A stretch of 64,000 nucleotides of DNA from Stenotrophomonas sp. 169. GTDB lineage: Bacteria > Pseudomonadota > Gammaproteobacteria > Xanthomonadales > Xanthomonadaceae. The stretch is from assembly GCF_014621775.1 (NCBI RefSeq), contig NZ_CP061204.1:1756501-1820500 (forward strand), written 5' to 3'. Positions 30,902 through 42,005 of the stretch are shown piece after piece (position 1 is the first letter of the stretch; every line of letters begins with the position of its first letter). Below the pieces are notes generated by a model, which made no database searches, was not told the DNA's origin, and saw nothing but the letters and a program-made list of their open reading frames with translations. The position numbers and the translations under genes were made by a program.

Positions 30902-31672
30902 ATGGTGGCAAGTGAATCGCGATTACAGGCGGGGTTGTCGTTGAACAAGCTGTTGGCAAGCACGGGGGCATCGATGGGCGCGCTGCTGCTCTGGACCGCG
31001 TTGCTGCCTTCGGCGGCCGCGGCACCGGGGCAGGGCGGCTATGCCGGCGAGGTGGTGCGCTGCCAGTCCCGCGATCTGGAGTGGAAGCATTGCGATATGG
31101 ACGTCAGTGGAGGCGTTGAACTGGTCCGCCAGCTGTCTGACAACGCGTGCGTGCGCGGCAGCGAGTGGGGCACCGACCGTTCAGGCGTGTGGGTCACCCT
31201 CGGCTGCCGGGGCGAGTTCCGCGCGCGCGGTAACGCAGCGCCCGCGGTCGAAGGGGCCGCGCCCAAGCTGGTGCGCCGCGTCGTGCGTTGCGAATCCAAC
31301 GGCCGCCCGCAGAGCTGCCCGGTGCGCCTGGAAGGGGCGCCGGTGCGCCTGCTGCGGCAGAACTCGCGCATGCCTTGCCGCGAAGGCCACAGTTGGGGCT
31401 ACCGGCGCAACGAAATCTGGACCACCCGTGGCTGCGAGGGCGACTTTGAGATCGGCGCGGAAGACGGCGGCGGCTTCGTCGATGTGCCGCGCCGGTTGAC
31501 CTGCGAATCCAAGGACCGGCGCAAACGCTTCTGTGGGGCCACGATCAGCACCGGCGCGAACATGGTCCGCCAGCTGTCCGGCAGCCCCTGCGTGGAAGGC
31601 CGCAGCTGGGGTTGGGACAAGCGCGGGGTGTGGGTGGACGATGGCTGCCGCGCCGAGTTCTCGGTGAACTGA
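30902..31672 (+). CDS. Exported DUF3011 protein with three Cys-rich repeats
   Basis: A probable periplasmic protein of unknown function. A hydrophobic export signal spans about residues 22-41, ending in SAAAAPGQ. Three repeats of about 55 residues follow, each of the form C-ES...C...VRQLS..C..G..WG....GVW...GC.AEF with four cysteines, about 12 in total, likely forming disulfides. The exact start is uncertain: ATG at 30902 puts 15 residues before the first Lys of the signal, and a shorter start is possible. It is separated from mtnA by 20 bp. Confidence 0.8.
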   Translation: MVASESRLQAGLSLNKLLASTGASMGALLLWTALLPSAAAAPGQGGYAGEVVRCQSRDLEWKHCDMDVSGGVELVRQLSDNACVRGSEWGTDRSGVWVTLGCRGEFRARGNAAPAVEGAAPKLVRRVVRCESNGRPQSCPVRLEGAPVRLLRQNSRMPCREGHSWGYRRNEIWTTRGCEGDFEIGAEDGGGFVDVPRRLTCESKDRRKRFCGATISTGANMVRQLSGSPCVEGRSWGWDKRGVWVDDGCRAEFSVN

Positions 31673-31692
31673 GCGCGCATTACAATGGGCGC

Positions 31693-32757
31693 ATGAACGC
31701 GCCTACCGATATCGATTACGCCCGCTACGACCACATCCGTCCGATCCTGTGGACCGGCGACGCCCTGCAACTGCTGGATCAGCGCAAGCTGCCCTTCGTG
31801 GTGGAGCACGTGGCGTGCACCACCAGCGACGACGTCGCCGCGGCGATCCATGCGCTGACCGTGCGCGGCGCACCCGCCATCGGCATCGCCGCCGCGTGGG
31901 GCGTCGTGCTTGCCGCCCGCGAGGTGGACGCCGACGACGGCGCGCAGGCGCTGATGAAGCTGGAGCCTGCGCTGCAACGCCTCGATGCGTCGCGGCCGAC
32001 AGCGGTCAACCTCGCGTGGGCCCTGGCCCGCATGCGGCGCGTGCTGGCCGTAGCCGATGGCCAGTGGAAGCAGGTGCTGGAGGCTGAGGCCGAAGCGATC
32101 GCCACCGAAGACCTCGCGGCCAACCGCCACATGGGGGCACTGGGCGCTGGCCTGATCGAGCCCGGCAGCGGCGTGCTGACCCATTGCAACACCGGTTCAC
32201 TGGCCACGGCCGGCTTCGGTACCGCCCTCGGGGTGATTCGTGCCGGCATGGCGCAGGAGCGCATCGCGCGCGTGTTCGCCGGTGAAACACGGCCATGGCT
32301 GCAGGGCGCCCGGCTGACGGTGTGGGAACTCCAGCAGGACGGTATCGATGCCACCCTCATCGCCGATTCGGCCGCTTCGCACCTGATGAAAACCGGTGCG
32401 GTGCAGTGGGTGATCGTTGGCGCAGACCGCATCTGTGCCAACGGTGATACGGCCAACAAGATCGGCACCTATCAGCTGGCGATCGCCGCGCGCCACCACG
32501 GCGTCAAATTCATGGTGGTGGCACCGTCCTCGACGGTCGACATGGATACCGCTGATGGCACCGAGATCGAGATCGAGCAGCGTGACCCGGGTGAGCTGTA
32601 CGGTGTCGGTGGCACGCGCACGGTGGCAGAGGGCATCGCCGCCTGGAACCCGGTGTTCGATGTCACGCCGGGCGAGCTGATCGATGCCATCGTCACCGAG
32701 CGCGGCGTCATTCTGGCCCCGTCGGTAGCGAGCATGCAGGCCGCTTTCAGCCGCTGA
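31693..32757 (+). CDS. mtnA: Methylthioribose-1-phosphate isomerase
   Basis: Converts methylthioribose-1-phosphate to methylthioribulose-1-phosphate in methionine salvage. Seen: [37 protein letters not shown] with the catalytic Cys, [21 protein letters not shown] with the catalytic Asp, and [11 protein letters not shown]. The 354 residues are full length. The start at [13 protein letters not shown] was chosen because homologues begin here. It precedes gyrA by 189 bp; other mtn genes are not in the window. Confidence 0.95.
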   Translation: MNAPTDIDYARYDHIRPILWTGDALQLLDQRKLPFVVEHVACTTSDDVAAAIHALTVRGAPAIGIAAAWGVVLAAREVDADDGAQALMKLEPALQRLDASRPTAVNLAWALARMRRVLAVADGQWKQVLEAEAEAIATEDLAANRHMGALGAGLIEPGSGVLTHCNTGSLATAGFGTALGVIRAGMAQERIARVFAGETRPWLQGARLTVWELQQDGIDATLIADSAASHLMKTGAVQWVIVGADRICANGDTANKIGTYQLAIAARHHGVKFMVVAPSSTVDMDTADGTEIEIEQRDPGELYGVGGTRTVAEGIAAWNPVFDVTPGELIDAIVTERGVILAPSVASMQAAFSR

Positions 32758-32946
32758 TGGGCCGAGCTCGCTCCGATCACCGCGAACCGGCCCCTAAGTT
32801 GCTGATTTCTTCGGGTAAAAACCGGCTGAACAGGGGCGGAAAAGCCTGCGTTGTGGTAGACTCCGTCAGTTAATCGAGATTCCGTCGCTGCCGCTCCGCA
32901 AGGGCTGGCGCGACGGACTGGACCGCTACCAGACAACGGAACCCGA

Positions 32947-35658
<2,712 letters not shown>

Positions 35659-35663
35659 TGAAC

Positions 35664-35697
35664 GAAGAACGCCGGCCCCAAGCCGGCGTTTTTCGTT
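35664..35697 (+). terminator. Intrinsic terminator of gyrA
   Basis: A perfect 9-bp stem (AACGCCGGC / GCCGGCGTT), loop CCCAA, followed by TTT-C. The foot begins 5 nt after the gyrA stop codon, so transcription of gyrA should end before the RAYT region. Confidence 0.9.
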
Positions 35698-35717
35698 ATA
35701 CCGGCGGCATGTAGACG

Positions 35718-35741
35718 GTAGAGCCGACTTCAGTCGGCTGC
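35718..35741 (+). repeat. Single class C SMAG palindrome
   Basis: GTAGAGCCGACTTCAGTCGG followed by CTGC; a solitary copy between the gyrA terminator and the REPIN upstream of the RAYT gene. Confidence 0.85.
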
Positions 35742-35768
35742 CTTTCGCCGGAAGCCCAACCGCAGCAG

Positions 35769-35834
35769 GTAGAGCCGACTTCAGTCGGCTGCCGTTCGCG
35801 GGCTCTAAAACCAGTCGACTGAAGTCGGCTCTAC
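35769..35834. repeat. 66-bp REPIN upstream of the RAYT gene
   Basis: A plus class C palindrome (35769-35792), an 18-bp spacer (CGTTCGCGGGCTCTAAAA) and a minus class C palindrome (35811-35834) make one inverted pair of exactly 66 bp. The tail CTGCCGTTCGCG recurs after the palindrome downstream of the RAYT gene. Confidence 0.9.
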
Positions 35835-35916
35835 CCCCGCCGTCGCCACTCAGGGTGCATCTCTCACCCCACTTACCACTGTGCGCCGATTCCGTGCCCC
35901 CCCGGTGCTGCCCACC

Positions 35917-36408
35917 ATGGACAGCATGTCCAGCCCACGCCTCCACCTCGGCCGCCACTCCTCGCTCGGCAACGTCTACGCCGTCACCACGATCTGCCGC
36001 CACCGCGCGCCGCTGTTCCTTGACCCCGCCAACCCGGCCATCATCAGGGAGGTCATCGCGTCTCACGACGTCCGAGGCTTCACCAGCACGTTCGCATGGG
36101 TTGCCATGCCAGACCATCTGCACTGGCTCTTCCAACTGCAGCAAGGATCACTGGCGCAGTGCATGCAATCCATGAAAGGGGGGAGCAGTCTGCAGATCAA
36201 TCGGCAGCGAGGCCGGGGTGGCGCGATCTGGCAACCGGGGTATCACGATCACGCCGTCCGGGCAGATGTATCGTTGCACAAGCACGCCCGCTACATCCTG
36301 GCCAACCCCATCCGCGCAGGTCTCGCCACCACCCTCGGCGAATACCCGCACACCGGGTGCCGATGGACGCGGGAAGAAATAGACGACCCCCAGGCACCCG
36401 TTATGTGA
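35917..36408 (+). CDS. REP-associated tyrosine transposase (RAYT)
   Basis: A single-strand DNA endonuclease of the Y1/HUH superfamily (TnpA_REP), thought to process and disperse REP/REPIN elements. The HUH motif is MPDHLHWLF (His67, His69), and the catalytic Tyr126 lies in HKHARYILANPIRAG, both at typical spacing. RHRAPLF and GAIWQPGYHDHAVR are further family marks. With the ATG at 35917 the protein has 163 residues; an open frame from 35881 (GTG) or ATG at 35926 are alternatives. It is flanked by one 66-bp REPIN on each side, the usual RAYT context. Confidence 0.92.
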   Translation: MDSMSSPRLHLGRHSSLGNVYAVTTICRHRAPLFLDPANPAIIREVIASHDVRGFTSTFAWVAMPDHLHWLFQLQQGSLAQCMQSMKGGSSLQINRQRGRGGAIWQPGYHDHAVRADVSLHKHARYILANPIRAGLATTLGEYPHTGCRWTREEIDDPQAPVM

Positions 36409-36416
36409 CTGCCCCG

Positions 36417-36482
36417 GTAGAGCCGGCTTCAGCCGGCTGCCGTTCGCGCGGTGTCACGCAAGCCGACTGAAGTCGGCTCTAC
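36417..36482. repeat. 66-bp REPIN downstream of the RAYT gene
   Basis: A plus class D palindrome (GTAGAGCCGGCTTCAGCCGG..., 36417-36440), an 18-bp spacer (CGTTCGCGCGGTGTCACG) and a minus class C palindrome (36459-36482). Its length equals that of the upstream REPIN. It starts 8 bp after the RAYT stop. Confidence 0.9.
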
Positions 36483-36509
36483 CTCTCCACCATCCGCAGC
36501 GGTGTCACA

Positions 36510-36533
36510 CAAGCCGACTGAAGTCGGCTCTAC
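36510..36533 (-). repeat. Single class C SMAG palindrome, copy of the preceding half-REPIN
   Basis: The lead GGTGTCACACAAGCCGACTG repeats the right half of the REPIN at 36417-36482 almost exactly (GTGTCACGCAAGCCGACTGA). A second CCGTTCGCGGGGTGTC tail occurs at about 36546 without a palindrome. It looks like a partial tandem duplication. Confidence 0.8.
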
Positions 36534-36567
36534 TCCCCCCGCCAGCCGTTCGCGGGGTGTCAAACAA

Positions 36568-36960
36568 CTAGGTCGGGACCCGCACCATCTTCTTCAGCAG
36601 ATGCTCCACCACCCCCTGCGGGTCGGCGGTACGGCCGACATGCGTGCTCGACATCTGCACCACTGAGCTGCGTTTTGCCGTCAGAAAGTGGAAACGGGCC
36701 CGCGCCGGCAGTTGCGCGATGGGTCCGGCGCCGGCGTCGCCGCGGCAGATGGCCACGATGGCGTCCAGCCACGGCTGCAGGTCCTGAAGTTCGAGCGTCG
36801 GTGCGAATGCATGCAAGCGCGCCGGATCGATCTCGATTGCGGCTTCCAGGTGCTGGGCGCCGGGGCAGGACACGATCACGCCGACGTTGATGAACTCCTC
36901 GCGGTCGACCCGGGGTACCACGCGGATCACCGCGTAGTCATATGTGTGCAGCGTGGGCAC
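36568..36960 (-). CDS. DUF3037 protein, partner of a HipA-like kinase
   Basis: A 130-residue protein of unknown function, recognised by YDYAVIRVVPRVDREEFINVG followed by VIVSCP, the DUF3037 hallmark. The GTG at 36960 lies inside the end of the kinase gene (23-bp overlap) and has a full AGGAGG Shine-Dalgarno 8 nt upstream, which decides the start and implies tight co-expression. DUF3037 genes are frequent neighbours of HipA_2-type kinases; what the pair does is not established. Confidence 0.85.
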   Translation of the reverse strand: MPTLHTYDYAVIRVVPRVDREEFINVGVIVSCPGAQHLEAAIEIDPARLHAFAPTLELQDLQPWLDAIVAICRGDAGAGPIAQLPARARFHFLTAKRSSVVQMSSTHVGRTADPQGVVEHLLKKMVRVPT

Positions 36961-37714
36961 GAATGGCCTCCTGGACGAAGGCGGCGCGGACGCGCAGGCG
37001 ATGGACGAAATAGTCGACGTATGCCTGTCGGTACATCGCCGGGGTCTGGAAAGCCGGCTCGTTGACCAGCCAGGCATCGGGCACCAAGGCCACGATGCGC
37101 TCGATCTCCTGCGGCGGCAGGCGCGCCGCCAACGCCTCGTCAACACCGGCAATGCATGAGGCAAACGGCAACAGCACGTGGTCACGGATCAGCACGAACG
37201 GCTTCGTGCAGGCTTCACCCGCACTGTCCCAGTCGTGGTGGAAGTACATCGCTGCACCGTGGTCGATCAGGTACAGCTTGCGATGCCAGACCATCAGGTT
37301 GGGATTGCGCGCAGTGCGATCCACATTGCTGGTGAACGCATCGAACCAGACGATGCGCGAGGCCAGCTCCACCTCCACGGGCATGGCCGCAGGATCGTAA
37401 TTGATGGCCCCGGGAAGATAATCACTGCCCAGATTCAGGCCCTCACTGGCCCGTATCAGTTCCTGGATTTCCGGATCGGGTTCGGTGCGGGCGAACTCGC
37501 GGTCCAGCTCGACGAACATGATCTCCGGAATAGGCAGGTCCAGCGTTCGGGCAAGCTCGCCGGCAATCAGTTCGGCAATGAGCGCCTTGGGGCCTTGCCC
37601 GGCACCGCGGAACTTGAGGACCACCATCCCGTCATCGTCGGTCTCGACGATGGCAGGCAGCGATCCCCCTTCGCGCAGCGGGGTGACGTAACGCAGGGCG
37701 TGCACGGTGCGCAC
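36938..37714 (-). CDS. HipA-like kinase domain protein
   Basis: A 258-residue protein with the HipA_2-type kinase fold but none of the HipA N-terminal domain or a HipB antitoxin beside it. Likely catalytic residues are visible: Lys34 (VVLKFRG), Asp132 in FTSNVDRTARNPN, and Asp151 in LYLIDHGAAMYF (the DFG equivalent). It is probably an active Ser/Thr or small-molecule kinase. It sits first in a two-gene unit with the DUF3037 gene. Substrate and phenotype are unknown. Confidence 0.8.
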   Translation of the reverse strand: MRTVHALRYVTPLREGGSLPAIVETDDDGMVVLKFRGAGQGPKALIAELIAGELARTLDLPIPEIMFVELDREFARTEPDPEIQELIRASEGLNLGSDYLPGAINYDPAAMPVEVELASRIVWFDAFTSNVDRTARNPNLMVWHRKLYLIDHGAAMYFHHDWDSAGEACTKPFVLIRDHVLLPFASCIAGVDEALAARLPPQEIERIVALVPDAWLVNEPAFQTPAMYRQAYVDYFVHRLRVRAAFVQEAIRAHAAHI

Positions 37715-37777
37715 GGCAGCTTCCTTGGGCGGGGGACCGCAAGATTACCGCAAGGGCGATGATCCAAGCATGCCCAG

Positions 37778-37850
37778 GTAGCGCCGAGCCGTGCTCGGCG
37801 GAGTGGTCGGAGGGCACGGGGTGTAGACATCCGACTGACGTCGGCTCTGC
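37778..37850. repeat. Hybrid REPIN (class A plus, decayed class C minus), 73 bp
   Basis: GTAGCGCCGAGCC..GCTCGGCGG (37778-37801) faces a mutated class C palindrome (CATCCGACTGACGTCGGCTC then TGC, 37827-37850). Same architecture and nearly the same length as the hybrids at 41.9 and 53.6-53.8 kb. Confidence 0.75.
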
Positions 37851-37854
37851 GCTG

Positions 37855-39081
37855 TCACGCACGGCGGTTCGGCAGCAGGGCGGCGACGATGCCGAGCAGC
37901 GGCAGGAACGAGATCAGCTGGTACACGTGCACGATACCGGTGTGGTCGGCCAGCACGCCGAGCACGGCGGCGCCCAGTCCGCCCATGCCGAAGGCGAAGC
38001 CGAAGAACAAGCCGGACACGGTGCCGATGCGATGCGGCATCAGTTCCTGCGCATACACCAGGATCGCCGAGAACGCAGAAGACAGCACAAAGCCGATGAT
38101 CACCGCCAGCACGCCGGTCCACGCCAGGTCCACGTACGGCAGGGCGAGGGCGAACGGCGCCACGCCGAGGATGGAGGCCCAGATCACCGGCTTGCGGCCA
38201 ATGCGGTCGCCCACCGGACCGCCGATCAAGGTGCCCGCGGCAGACGCCAGCAGGAACGCGAACAGGTGCATCTGTGCGCTCTGCACGGACACATGGAACT
38301 TCTGTATCAGGAAGAACGTGTAATAGCTGCTCAGGCCGGCGATGTAGAAGTACTTGCTGAAGATCAGCACCAGCAGGATGCCGATCACCCAGCGCACCGT
38401 GCGGGCAGGAAGCACCTCCGCCGATCCGGCGGGGTCTGCGGAACACGGCCGCCGTGGTTCCGCTGCCACGCTGGCCAAGTGCTGCTGATACCACCGGCTG
38501 ACATAGGTCAGCAGTGCGATGCCGATCAGCGCTGCGCCGGCAAACCACGCCACACTGGTACGGCCGTTAGGGACGATCACCGCCGCCGCCAGCAACGGAC
38601 CGATCGCGGTGCCGGTATTGCCGCCGACCTGGAACACCGACTGTGACAAGCCATGCCGACCACCAGAAGCCAAGCGTGCGATGCGCGAGGATTCAGGGTG
38701 GAAGATCGCCGACCCGATACCCACCAACATGGCAGCTGCCAGCACCAGCGTGAAGCTGGGGGCATAGGCCAACAACAGCAGACCACACAGCGTGGACACC
38801 ATGCCGAAGGGCAGGGAGTAGGGGGCGGGACGACGGTCCGTGCGCAGCCCGATGAGTGGCTGGAACAGCGACGCAGTGAGCTGGTATGTGAGGGTGATCA
38901 GGCCGATCTGGGCGAAGCTGAGATGGAACTGCCCCTTCAGGATCGGATACAGCGCCAGGATCAGCGACTGCATCATGTCGTTGACCAGATGCGAGCCGGT
39001 GATCGCGGCAAGGACGCCGCCGACCAAGCGACGGCGCGGTGCAGCGACGGAGGATGACAATGAAGGGGTGGTACTGGACAT
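37855..39081 (-). CDS. fsr: MFS exporter, fosmidomycin-resistance protein family
   Basis: A 408-residue inner-membrane proton antiporter. GSHLVNDMMQSLILALYPIL in helix 1 and GIGSAIFHPESSRIARLASGG mark the Fsr branch of the MFS, which exports fosmidomycin and is often called from sequence alone. Twelve hydrophobic spans, with a loop between spans 6 and 7 rich in Ala, Glu and Pro. The gene diverges from an AraC-type regulator with 65 bp between starts, suggesting control by it. Confidence 0.85.
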   Translation of the reverse strand: MSSTTPSLSSSVAAPRRRLVGGVLAAITGSHLVNDMMQSLILALYPILKGQFHLSFAQIGLITLTYQLTASLFQPLIGLRTDRRPAPYSLPFGMVSTLCGLLLLAYAPSFTLVLAAAMLVGIGSAIFHPESSRIARLASGGRHGLSQSVFQVGGNTGTAIGPLLAAAVIVPNGRTSVAWFAGAALIGIALLTYVSRWYQQHLASVAAEPRRPCSADPAGSAEVLPARTVRWVIGILLVLIFSKYFYIAGLSSYYTFFLIQKFHVSVQSAQMHLFAFLLASAAGTLIGGPVGDRIGRKPVIWASILGVAPFALALPYVDLAWTGVLAVIIGFVLSSAFSAILVYAQELMPHRIGTVSGLFFGFAFGMGGLGAAVLGVLADHTGIVHVYQLISFLPLLGIVAALLPNRRA

Positions 39082-39146
39082 GGGCGCGCTGCATCAGCGG
39101 GGGGAGCCGCATGGTAAAGTCGCCGCCGAAGTCCCTCCCGCGCGAT

Positions 39147-39950
39147 ATGGTCATGGATCATCGAGAAAAGGACAACTCGGCGCCTGCCGGTCAGGGGCGT
39201 CCCCTGCCGATAGGCCCGTCCACGGCGGTGTTCTGCCGGGCGCGCAACTATCAGGCCGATACCGTCATCCCGCTGCACCATCACCCAGATCGGCACCAAC
39301 TGGTCTATGCCGAAAGCGGGGTGCTGGTGGTGCATGCCGGCACGGGTCGCTGGGTGGTGCCCAGCACGCGCGCGATCTGGATGCCTGCCGGGGTCGGGCA
39401 TCGGGTCGATTGCCTGGGGCCGGTGCGCATGCGCAGCCTGTACATCGCGCCACAGGCGATGCCGCATGCAGCCGCCGAAGCGTCCACGGTGTCGATCACC
39501 CCCTTGCTCGCCGCGCTGATCCACGCTGCAGTCGAGGTGCCCCAGCCCTACGCGCCGGATTCCCGTGACGGCCGGCTCATGCAGTTGATCATTGACGAAT
39601 TGCAGACCCTCCCCGTGCTGCCGCTGCACCTGCCCGAACCCCGCGATCCACGCCTGCGGCGCATTGCACGCCACTGGGAGCGCACGCCCCACGATGTCTC
39701 GACCCTGCAGGATTGGGCGCAGCGCCTGCAGATCGACGTAAAGACCATCCAGCGTCTGTGCGCGCGCGAGTTGGGCATGACGTTCGGGCAGTGGCGGCAG
39801 CAGGCGCGCCTTCTGCGTGCGTTGGAACGGCTGGCGCAGGGCGGCAAGGTGATCGATGTCGCCCTGGCGTTGGGGTATGACAGCCCCAGTGCGTTTGCCA
39901 GCATGTTCAAGAAGCGGTTCGGCCTCAGTCCAAGCCAGTTTTTCCGCTGA
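39147..39950 (+). CDS. AraC-family transcriptional regulator
   Basis: A 267-residue regulator with an N-terminal cupin domain (PLHHHPDRHQLVYAESG and a GRWVVPSTRAIWMPAG strand pair) and a C-terminal double helix-turn-helix (DVSTLQDWAQRLQIDVKTIQ, then DVALALGYDSPSAFASMFKK, RFGLSPSQFFR). The compact cupin plus HTH layout resembles NimR-type activators that sit divergent to an MFS exporter, as here. The start is uncertain: ATG at 39147 or 39153 fit best; neither has a strong Shine-Dalgarno. Confidence 0.85.
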   Translation: MVMDHREKDNSAPAGQGRPLPIGPSTAVFCRARNYQADTVIPLHHHPDRHQLVYAESGVLVVHAGTGRWVVPSTRAIWMPAGVGHRVDCLGPVRMRSLYIAPQAMPHAAAEASTVSITPLLAALIHAAVEVPQPYAPDSRDGRLMQLIIDELQTLPVLPLHLPEPRDPRLRRIARHWERTPHDVSTLQDWAQRLQIDVKTIQRLCARELGMTFGQWRQQARLLRALERLAQGGKVIDVALALGYDSPSAFASMFKKRFGLSPSQFFR

Positions 39951-39966
39951 CGCATAGCCGCCGTTG

Positions 39967-40051
39967 GTAGAGCCGGCTTCAGCCGGCGCCGCTATTGGTA
40001 GAGCCGGCTTCAGCCGGCTGGTTCGGTGCAGCCGACTGAAGTCGGCTCTAC
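39967..40051. repeat. Three SMAG palindromes: a single class D and a 54-bp class D/C REPIN
   Basis: Class D copies at 39967-39990 (+) and 39998-40021 (+), then a class C copy at 40028-40051 (-). The second and third form a 54-bp inverted pair with a 6-bp spacer. A fragment (GTCGACTCTACC) follows and abuts the LysR stop codon. They separate two converging regulator genes. Confidence 0.85.
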
Positions 40052-40060
40052 CCGTCGACT

Positions 40061-40963
40061 CTACCCGTCGGCTGCCGGGGTGTGGGCGCGGATGTGGTCT
40101 ATCAGTGCGCGCAACTTCGCCGGCGGATTATGGCGGCTTGGAAAATACAGAAAGAAGCCAGGGAAGGGCGGCAGGTACGTCTCCAGCATCGTCACCAATT
40201 CGCCGCGCGCGATGTACGGGGCGAAGGTTTCTTCCATGCCGAAGGTGATGCCCCCGCCGGACAGCGCGGTACGGACCATCAGCAACATGTCGTTGGTGGT
40301 CAACTGCGGGGATACGGTGACGTCGAACGCGCGGCCGCCCTCGGCGAACTCCCAGCGATACGGCGCTGCTTCCGGCGCGGGTCGCCAACCGATACAGCGG
40401 TGGCGGGAGAGCTCGCCGGGATGCGTGGGAACGCCATGCTCCGCGACATAGCCGGGCGAGGCGACGACGACCTCGCGCTGCGGACCGGTAAGCGCGATGG
40501 CCACCATGTCCTGTTCGATCACCTCACCCAGCCGCACGCCCGCGTCGAAGCCGGCCGCCACGATGTCCGATGGCGCGTCGGTCACGGTGACATCCAGCGT
40601 GATGCCGGGATGCGTCTGCAGGAAGTCGGATATCACCGGCCCGGACAGGAAGCGCTCGGCGATGGAGGTCACCGCAACGCGCAGCAGGCCGCGTGGCTCA
40701 CCCACACTGGCGGCATCTTCGAGTGCCGAGGCAACGACGTTCAATGGCGCGGCGATTTGGCTGAGCAGCCGCTCGCCGGCCTCGGTCAGCCGCACGCTGC
40801 GGGTGGAGCGCTGCACCAGCGCGATGCCCAGGCCGTCCTCCAGTCGCCGGATGCCTTGGCTCACCGCAGAGCGGGTCACGCCCAGGCGATCAGCCGCCGC
40901 ACGGAAGTTGCCTCCCTCGGCAACGGCAAGGAACAGGCGCAGCAGGTTGAGATCGGTGTCCAT
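40061..40963 (-). CDS. LysR-family transcriptional regulator
   Basis: A 300-residue LTTR: winged HTH at residues 1-60 (LNLLRLFLAVAEGGNFRAAA, DRLGVTRSAVSQGIRRLED) and a periplasmic-binding-like effector domain from about 90. It belongs to the branch of LTTRs whose effector domain ends with a LFFYFPSR-like FFLYFPSRHNPPAKLRAL. It diverges from the SDR gene (105 bp between starts), so it probably controls that gene. Confidence 0.92.
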   Translation of the reverse strand: MDTDLNLLRLFLAVAEGGNFRAAADRLGVTRSAVSQGIRRLEDGLGIALVQRSTRSVRLTEAGERLLSQIAAPLNVVASALEDAASVGEPRGLLRVAVTSIAERFLSGPVISDFLQTHPGITLDVTVTDAPSDIVAAGFDAGVRLGEVIEQDMVAIALTGPQREVVVASPGYVAEHGVPTHPGELSRHRCIGWRPAPEAAPYRWEFAEGGRAFDVTVSPQLTTNDMLLMVRTALSGGGITFGMEETFAPYIARGELVTMLETYLPPFPGFFLYFPSRHNPPAKLRALIDHIRAHTPAADG

Positions 40964-41068
40964 TGGTTACCGATACTAACCACTCTGTCCAGCGGACGGG
41001 GAGTTCTCTGGACACTGACACGCTCGTAAGGTGACTGCTCTTCCACGAAGTCACCGCAGGAGTTCGCC

Positions 41069-41803
41069 ATGAACCAGATTCAGGACAAGATCGTGCTCAT
41101 CACCGGGGCCAGCAGCGGGATCGGCGAGGCCACCGCGCGGCTGCTTGCGCAGCAGGGCGCGACGGTGGTGCTGGGGGCGCGCCGCATCGATCGGTTGCAG
41201 GCACTGGTGATCGAGATCCAGGCTGCCGGCGGAACCGCGATGGCGCTGGCGCTGGATGTCACCGATCGAACGCAGACGGCGGATTTCGTCCAGCGTGCCG
41301 TGGAGACCTACGGGCGGGTGGACGTGATCATCAACAACGCAGGGGTCATGCCACTGTCCCCACTGGCGTCGTTGAAGCTGGATGAGTGGGATCGCATGAT
41401 CGACGTCAACATCCGCGGGGTGCTGCACGGGATCGCAGCGGTGCTGCCGCAGATGCAGGCGCAGGGCCACGGGCAGGTGATCAACATTGCCTCCATCGGG
41501 GCGCATGCGGTGTCACCGACGGCGGCGGTCTACTGCGCAACCAAGTACGCGGTCTGGGCGATCTCCGAGGGGCTGCGGCAGGAGAGTCCGTCGATACGGG
41601 TGACCACCATCAGCCCGGGTGTCACCACGTCCGAACTGGCGGACAGTATTTCCGATGCGCAGGGCCGCGAGGAAATGAAGGCGTTCCGCGCGACGGCGAT
41701 TCCGGCCGAGGCAGTGGCACGTGCGATCGCGTTTGCGGTGGCGCAGCCGGCTGATGTGGATACCAGTGAGATCATCGTCCGTCCGACCGCCAGTCCGCAT
41801 TGA
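41069..41803 (+). CDS. Short-chain dehydrogenase/reductase (SDR)
   Basis: A classical 244-residue NAD(P)-dependent oxidoreductase. TGASSGIGEATARLL (from residue 12) is the cofactor motif, followed by the NNAGVM motif and the catalytic YCATKYAV (Tyr and Lys), with the catalytic Ser in INIASIGAHAVSPTA. The 40-residue shorter tail and the late MKAFRATAIPAEAVARAI segment are typical of the YdfG-like/clavaldehyde dehydrogenase-like subgroup. Substrate unknown. Strong AGGAG upstream. Confidence 0.93.
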   Translation: MNQIQDKIVLITGASSGIGEATARLLAQQGATVVLGARRIDRLQALVIEIQAAGGTAMALALDVTDRTQTADFVQRAVETYGRVDVIINNAGVMPLSPLASLKLDEWDRMIDVNIRGVLHGIAAVLPQMQAQGHGQVINIASIGAHAVSPTAAVYCATKYAVWAISEGLRQESPSIRVTTISPGVTTSELADSISDAQGREEMKAFRATAIPAEAVARAIAFAVAQPADVDTSEIIVRPTASPH

Positions 41804-41868
41804 TTTCCGCACGGACGCTGCGAGGAACCGAGACCCGCAGCCCGCACGAAATGGAGACCGCAGCCCTG

Positions 41869-41942
41869 GTAGCGCCGAGCCATGCTCGGCGGAATGCGGG
41901 ACGGCGAGCGCGCCAACAGCAGCCGACCGAAGTCGGCTCTAC
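41869..41942. repeat. Hybrid REPIN (class A plus, class C minus), 74 bp
   Basis: GTAGCGCCGAGCC..GCTCGGCGG (41869-41892) with an inverted GCAGCCGACCGAAGTCGG.. copy (41919-41942). Only the first bases of the outer ends (GTAG, GCCGA) can pair. The 26-bp spacer differs from that of the other hybrids while total length is conserved. Confidence 0.85.
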
Positions 41943-41945
41943 CAA

Positions 41946-42005
41946 GCGATCAATCCACCGCGCGATCAATCCACCACGCCGTCAATCCACCGCTCGATCC
42001 ACGCG
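41946..42005. repeat. 16-bp tandem repeat, 3.75 units
   Basis: Units GCGATCAATCCACCGC, GCGATCAATCCACCAC and GCCGTCAATCCACCGC at 41946, 41962 and 41978 are followed by a shortened fourth (TCGATCCACGCG). The array ends directly at the stop codon of the aldo/keto reductase and borders the REPIN on the other side. No known motif is recognised. Confidence 0.8.
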
